From Clavulina sp. PMI_390 (lineage: Eukaryota > Basidiomycota > Agaricomycetes > Cantharellales > Hydnaceae): a DNA stretch of 64,000 bases. The stretch spans positions 1 to 64,000 of the forward strand of contig WIDE01000128.1 in assembly GCA_015039315.1 (NCBI GenBank). Direction: 5' to 3'. Below the pieces are notes generated by a model, which did not search any database, was not told the origin of the DNA, and was given only the letters and a program-made list of their open reading frames with translations. Made by a program: the position numbers and the translations under genes. Shown here piece after piece: positions 58,727 through 64,000 of this stretch (the stretch's first letter is position 1; every line of letters starts with the position of its first letter).

Positions 58727-60708
58727 TTAGCGCCAGACAAGAGTATGTGTTCTAAGCGACGAGACATACTGATTTGGTGGCGGGTACCAAGTAGAATTAT
58801 CCATTGATGCTACAAACGATGGGGGTGGTGTCCTCGTTGGTCGAAAAGCGCCGACAATACTCGACAGTGGAACACGTGCATCTGGCACGTGTGGAACTGG
58901 TGGCTCAGTATCCTTAAACAGCGCTTCAACGATATCGGGGTTTGGTCCTCTTGGAGCGCTGGATCCATTGATAGACGATGACTTTGCAGATGCATCGGGT
59001 GAAATTCTACCTCCACTTTTTTCGGGGCCTGAGCGTTTGGGATGTGGGGCATTTCGAGGTACTGGAACGGAGTGCAGTTCTGCAAACTTGGCCGCCTCGA
59101 TAAACCTAGCTGCCAGGAGATCTCCATCGCCAGGAACTTCGAATGATGGCGCCAAGCTGAGGGTGGGCAGGGGTGGTGTAACAGGTCGACCGTTCACCAC
59201 GATACCTTCAGAGGCCTCAGGAACAGGAGCGGGCGCTGTCGGATCACCGAGGACGCGGCAGGCTCTGAGTGATCGCGGACTAGGCGGAATATGGCCGACC
59301 CAGAGACGCCAACCCAACGTCTGTACAAGCGCCATTTCACAGCGCGAAACTTCTTGTACTGGAAGTCCAGATATATCCTTCCAAGCGGAATTCTTGTACG
59401 CGCCATCCTTGTAAAATTTGAACGCAAGAACTAGCGCTGCCAGGAACGTCCTGCGAGGATCGAGCAAGGGGTGCGACATGACTCCTCGCTGGTCGATCGT
59501 TTCAGGGCGAAGATTCTGTGCTGCGGCGGCGTCTATCAGCTCCTGTCGATCTCGTAGAAGGATGCGAATAAAGTCCCGAAGCACCGTGACATAGCACATC
59601 GCCACCTCGAAGATCGCAGTTGGCGCCCTAGAACGTCGGATGATTTCGTTCATGAAATATAACATTGTGCGTTGAGCGGCATGATTTTCCATAGACGCCG
59701 GAATGGTCTGCGCAGTTAAAGTGGTGGCGCCAGTAGCTATCGTCGTCCCATGATGCATGTTGGCGTCAATTTGGTGGCTCGGAAGGCTGTGATTCGCCCC
59801 AACAGTTGGTGGTCCTGGCGAGTATGATGACAAAGCTGGGGAGGGTGAGTCACCGAATGTAATCCCTAAAGCTTGACCATGTGGAATCGAAAAGTCCGCT
59901 GGCGACATGTCGGGATTGGGCGAATCATCGGGAGTTCCGGAATCAGATCCAAAGCTGTACATGGCTGGTTCGAATGGGGAGGCTTCTGGCTCTGAAAAAG
60001 GGTCGTTGGCGCTTGGTGGAGTTGGAAGGTGACCTTCATGGATAGGGTTGGGCGATGGGGCATTGGCAGGGTTGGGAGATGCGTTGATGGAGTTGGAGGA
60101 CGAGAGTGGAGAATAACCGGGGAAAAACTGGGGGAGGGGGCCGTTTCGAATGAGGGCGGGGGGGAATGCTTGCTCAGGTGCTAAGCACCATATCTGTTGA
60201 ATTGTAGATACCGCTTCAACTTTGCAAAGAATTGCATAAGTTGGGGGGCATATACAGCATTCGATACCAATCAAAACGCACCAATCAAATTCCTGATCTC
60301 TGGAGGATTGCAGTTGGTCAACATAGGTTTAGGAGCGGGGATTCGAGGCGGGGGAGATATGCTTTCGGCGTTACTAGTACTACTTGAAGGCTCGCTGTCC
60401 ATTGTATCGGGGGAATCGAATTCACAGTGGGGTGTATGAGAGGAGGGAAGTGAGGAAATGTTTTTTGTGACGGGCAGAGCCACTGAGAAGGAGGATGGTG
60501 AAAGGGACGACTGGGGAGTTTGGAGTACTTGCCCACGGCGAAGACATGAGGAAGAGCGTGGGTGAGGAATATGAGAGGAATGGATGCCTTGCACAAGGCG
60601 ACGAGTTATAGAGGGGCATGTTGATGATGTCTCACGAACAGTTTGACCACGCCGATCAGCCTTTTGATCGCGAGGCGCTAACGCCCCACGTGCAGTGCGG
60701 TCGGCTGG
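58727..60708 (-). CDS. Pho85-type cyclin (PCL/CLG1-like)
   Basis: Exons on the complement 60282..60708 and 58727..60180 close to 626 residues. A cyclin box sits near the middle: YFMNEIIRRSRAPTAIFEVA, MCYVTVLRDFIRILLRD, LLDPRRTFLAALVLAFKFYK and WKDISGLPVQEVSRCEMALV followed by QTLGWRLWVG, the pattern of Pho80/PCL cyclins that activate the Pho85 kinase. The flanks are long and rich in Ser and Pro, as in fungal PCL and Clg1 proteins. Start at MPADRTARG is a choice; 60756 is also in frame. Near the end, CAGTATGT could be a donor, which would replace the last residues after NQ by a short alternative tail, so the C-terminus is uncertain. Confidence 0.85.
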
Positions 60709-60756
60709 CATCGAGAGAGGGCAAAGTAGATGAGAAGAGAGGATAAAACGAAACAA

Positions 60757-61378
60757 AAGGCTGAACCGAAGCTATTGAGTCAGGGTGGTAGGTTGTAGCG
60801 GTAGCTGTCCACGACGTAGAACGTGGACGGTGTTGGCACCGCTGGGTTGGTTGAGAGCTGGATTCAGCACGAGTAGACATTGAGAATGGGCGACATGGTT
60901 GGTTTTTACAAGTGAGGTATGTGGTTGAAAGTAAAAGAGAGGGGTTGAGATGACTTGGCTATAGTGGATGACTCCGAACGGCTGTTGGAAAGAATGGTTA
61001 GCGATATCCTCATAGCAGGTTCGGGATAAGCTCAGAGGTTGTTGGAGACCCCAAGCGATTGGCTCCGAATACTGCAGTGACCTGTTGGTGCTGTCAGTTC
61101 AAGGGGGGAGAGGGGGGAAACGGGAGGGCGAGGGTCATATACAAAATGATCACGTGACGCGCTGTGACTCATTGACTTCAACCACCTCTCACTGCCGTTT
61201 GAGGGCGTCTAGCACTCGTCTCGGCTCAATAATGATCACTCTAGTTCTTTTAGCTGCTCAAGCTATGTTTTCTGTTCCACCCAACTGCTCAGGACGGGAC
61301 AGCGCCCAAACCGCTGACGCCAGTCATTCAGTTGCACAGCCTTGTCATATTTAGTAAGGCCTGATAACGGAGCCGTAT
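60757..61378. other. Intergenic region between cyclin and BolA genes
   Basis: Contains the cyclin leader and promoter. A frame on the complement (60656-60880, MSTRAESSSQ) overlaps the cyclin start in a different frame and could be an upstream exon or uORF; no splice site clearly joins it. Confidence 0.4.
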
Positions 61379-61850
61379 CTATTTCTGCAATTCGGTAGGC
61401 GTACGGGTCGTCAACGACAGGGCGTGAAGACCATGATTGAGCTCTTCGCTGAGTGCCCCGTAGATGAGACGATGCCGCTGCATTGTTGTCTGTTGGACAA
61501 ATCATATCAGCAAATATCAAAACAACCTTCAAACTAGCGGTATCTACGGACTTTTCCTGAAAAGACTTCAGAGACTACTTTGATGTTAAAATCTTCATTC
61601 CGCATGAAACGCTTGATATGAGTGATATACAGGCGAGAAATGGTGCTGAGAAGGACGTACGGGTCTCGCCCGTTGCAGCGCCAGGAGCTTTCATAGCAGC
61701 ATGATGGGCATGTTTCCAAGAATCGTTCGAGATTACGAGCTCATTTGGCGCAAGCAGTGCGACAAGCTTGGTTCGGATAGAAGTCTCCACAGGACCCGGC
61801 TGAGCAGTGCTCACTGTCGACATGTGCCGACGAATGAGACGTGAAAGCAT
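61379..61850 (-). CDS. BolA family protein, probably mitochondrial
   Basis: Exons on the complement 61661..61850, 61552..61592 and 61379..61489 close to 113 residues. The BolA fold is easy to see: IRTKLVALLAPNELVISNDS, then SWKHAHHAAMK, GETHFNIKVVSEVFSGKTTM, QRHRLIYGALSEELNHGLHA and LSLTTRTPTEL. BolA proteins pair with monothiol glutaredoxins and help transfer iron-sulfur clusters. The N-terminus MLSRLIRRHMSTVSTAQPGP is basic and hydroxylated without acidic residues, suggesting mitochondrial import like yeast Bol1. Residues HAHH and the conserved His in QRHR are candidates for cluster coordination. Confidence 0.93.
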
Positions 61851-64000
61851 TTGTCAATGCTTCGTGTCACAGTCACACAAGCTCCCACTCGTTCAATCGT
61901 GGATGTCTCAGGAGGTGTGCTGACCACCACCGTCATATCCCGATCCCCGAGATCAAGATCCCCTTACCTCACAACCTTTGTACCCAGATATGACTCCCTG
62001 GGAGGGATGTTGGTTCTCAATCGAAATGGGACCGTTCATTGGCGGTACCGAAGTTGAAAGCGATGCCTGATCCGTGATTTGACTTGGAGCGAGCGCAGAA
62101 GAGTGGATTCCACATGATACAAGTTAGGTACTCACCTGCGTAGCATCAGTCTTCCTGCTGCGAGCTCCTGAGTGCATAATAGGATGGATATAGTACAGTG
62201 AATATCGGCGCCCTTGAAGGGATAGACGCAGAACTTGAACTCGTGTACAGAACCATCAATGCTGCGTCGCTCCGATCTCAATATAACGCCAACTGAACAG
62301 CAATGCAGACCTGGACTATTTGAGATAGGGTACCTTGACAGTTCTACCATGAACACGCGGGGATCTGCTGAAGCACTGCCTTCGCTGAATGATTATTTCC
62401 CTTTATGAATAGCCGCATCTAGATGAGGCTGAGCTATCCCACTTAGTATCCTTGCCAGGTTATTCCCATTCGTCCTCTCCAATAGTGGCTTGAGAATCGA
62501 TTGGCAAAGATAGCCATCATCCCACTGGTTTTCCGTGCTGTATTCGCACTGATTGAGAAGCCTTCCCCCAACTATGACTCTTCACTGAGGTCACAGCCTA
62601 CTTAAATGACCATTGCTTATCGTGGAGATTCTTATGGGAATTCAGCCTCCATTTCCGTTAAGCTTCTTGCTGGCCCTTGCTCACGAGGCTTTCCACTCCT
62701 CAGTTTAGTATGCAGTTGACACCGTCGTCTCTGGTCACTAATTGTGTCTCCATGCCTCGAAATTAGTCAGGCTGAGATTGGGGTTTAGCATCAAAGTCAC
62801 CAGTTTCTTCTCATTTATGCTCTAGGTGGCTCTCAACGGCGACCTAATATCCAAGCCTTGGGTCCCCTTTACGATGTCGAACAAGCCACAAAGCGTCTCC
62901 ACCTCGCTTTTTACCTCGTGCATAAAATGTGCATTGGAGATGCATTTATTAGCTGACATCTTCACACAAACTCTGCATGGGGATCATGAGTGGCAACAGG
63001 ATGGTATGATAAGAAAGCAGCTACAAACAGCACAGCACTCTCAGAGATCTTTGCGCTGATTCATGATGGCTGGAGCAAGGTGTGGTGCCATGAAGAGACC
63101 GCGCGCTAGGTGGGTTAACCCTTGGGCATGGGATAACCCTAAGCGAGCGTCAGAGGTGTAATCAAATAGCGCGTCAACCTTATAGCCAGCGAAACGTTGC
63201 AACTTCATCTACGATAAAGGAGTACAAAACTGGCGCCCATGTTGGCCAATCGGCCGACAGCGCCAGCTCGCGCCGAGAGGGTGATAGCGCAATGCCGCGG
63301 ACACAGTGCGGGAGAGCCACTGTATCACGAGAATCGGTACCGTTTTGTGGATGAGAGCCCGATGACTAGATGGAATGAGCGCTCATCGCATGACTCCATC
63401 CCTCGGAACCGCCGAATGCGGTATTCATGAAGCACACCAACATATGACTTGCTCCGCAACCGCTCACGAGGTTCAAAGAACCCTGAAATTGGCGTCGGTA
63501 ACGAGTTCCGGGCAACGCCTATTGTCCTGTTCGAGGTGCGGACGGGATCTGTGACCTTGAGTCGCAGGGGTAAACAAAGGCTTTCAAGACGAATGCGGAT
63601 CCATCGAAATTCGTTAGTGTTTGATCCACGGAAAACCAGCAAAGTAATTCCCAATGAAAGGCCTATGTTATGGCCGTCGCTACTTTGGGCGCTGTGGCCT
63701 GGAGGCCCGTGATAGGAGGGGCGTTACTAAAGCGAGTGGCCACACCCGTAATACGCCTAAACGCGCAGGTATCCCCTGAGTTGCAAGGATCCATATCATC
63801 AGGGGAGGCGCTGTTAGGGTTATTCAGGACCACCACTAGGAGCCAATAGGAGGAAATGTGGCTTCAACCATCACGGGGTAATGGCTAAGGGTGGCGGATT
63901 CGCAACACAAGGACACCATGTGACCAAGAGCTCGCTAGGTCCACTAATGATGCTTTCAGCCCTGACTATTGGCATGAAATTCACATCAAACAGCTTGCCA
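61851..64000. other. Region without recognisable genes
   Basis: About 2.1 kb. The first 200 bases are the BolA promoter. Beyond that, frames of 60-110 codons exist on both strands (for example the complement of 63325-63654), but none has a domain, hydrophobic segment pattern or splice-consistent partners. The DNA from about 63100 is richer in CpG and lacks the pyrimidine tracts of neighbouring promoters, so it may be old repeat or transposon sequence or the flank of a gene outside the window. Confidence 0.4.

Noticed and set aside
63325..63654. Complement frame of 109 codons
   Set aside because: Considered as a transposon protein fragment, but no transposase, reverse transcriptase or integrase motif is visible.

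Overview
This window is nuclear DNA of a filamentous basidiomycete, most likely an agaricomycete; the content would fit a Rhizoctonia/Ceratobasidium-like plant-associated fungus, but that is inference. Genes are split by many short GT-AG introns (about 45-120 nt), intergenic regions are short, and the set includes a STE3-type pheromone receptor with a CaaX pheromone precursor, which is diagnostic of basidiomycete mating loci. One run of 899 N (27841-28739) is an assembly gap. No bacterial-type operons, CRISPR arrays or complete transposons were found.

Layout. 1-2279 (-) Na+/H+ exchanger, running off the left edge. 3328-4830 (+) F-box protein. 7257-8703 (+) OPA3-like protein. 9108-11056 (+) D-arabinono-1,4-lactone oxidase. 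11695-14360 (-) METTL14-like MT-A70 protein with a Met/Gly/Pro-rich tail. 14658-19256 (-) large multi-pass Bre4/aromatic-acid-exporter-like protein. 20258-22969 (+) membrane-anchored class 3 lipase. 23635-24100 (-) ribosomal protein eS27. 25497-26204 (+) small four-helix membrane protein. 27056-31432 (-) two tandem Egh16/Gas1-like secreted proteins. 31988-33610 (+) CNOT11. 34266-37285 (-) PAK kinase Cla4. 38668-40209 (+) proteasome subunit Rpn9. 40945-41064 (-) lipopeptide pheromone precursor. 42728-44893 (-) STE3-like receptor. 45409-46332 (+) ASF1. 47111-49788 (-) rhamnogalacturonan lyase. 50451-53898 and 54650-58178 (-) two tandem GH29 alpha-L-fucosidases. 58727-60708 (-) Pho85-type cyclin. 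61379-61850 (-) BolA protein. 61851-64000 no recognisable gene.

Three systems stand out. First, 34-45 kb is a mating (pheromone/receptor) region: a 39-residue CaaX precursor, too short for ordinary ORF cut-offs, lies 1.7 kb from a STE3-type receptor on the same strand, with Cla4, a candidate downstream kinase, nearby. Second, 27-32 kb holds a tandem duplication that copied an Egh16-like gene, its promoter and the first exon of the divergent CNOT11 gene; the spare CNOT11 exon has decayed, and the two Egh16 copies now carry compositionally different low-complexity arms between conserved ends. Third, 47-58 kb is a same-strand group of secreted plant-cell-wall enzymes (one PL4 lyase and two GH29 paralogues), suggesting attack on rhamnogalacturonan and fucosylated side chains.

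Gene models were built by hand from reading frames, splice-site phase and family conservation. Where exons are listed, the phases close exactly. For the exporter-like protein, the PL4 lyase and the two fucosidases only the span and the main motifs are given.
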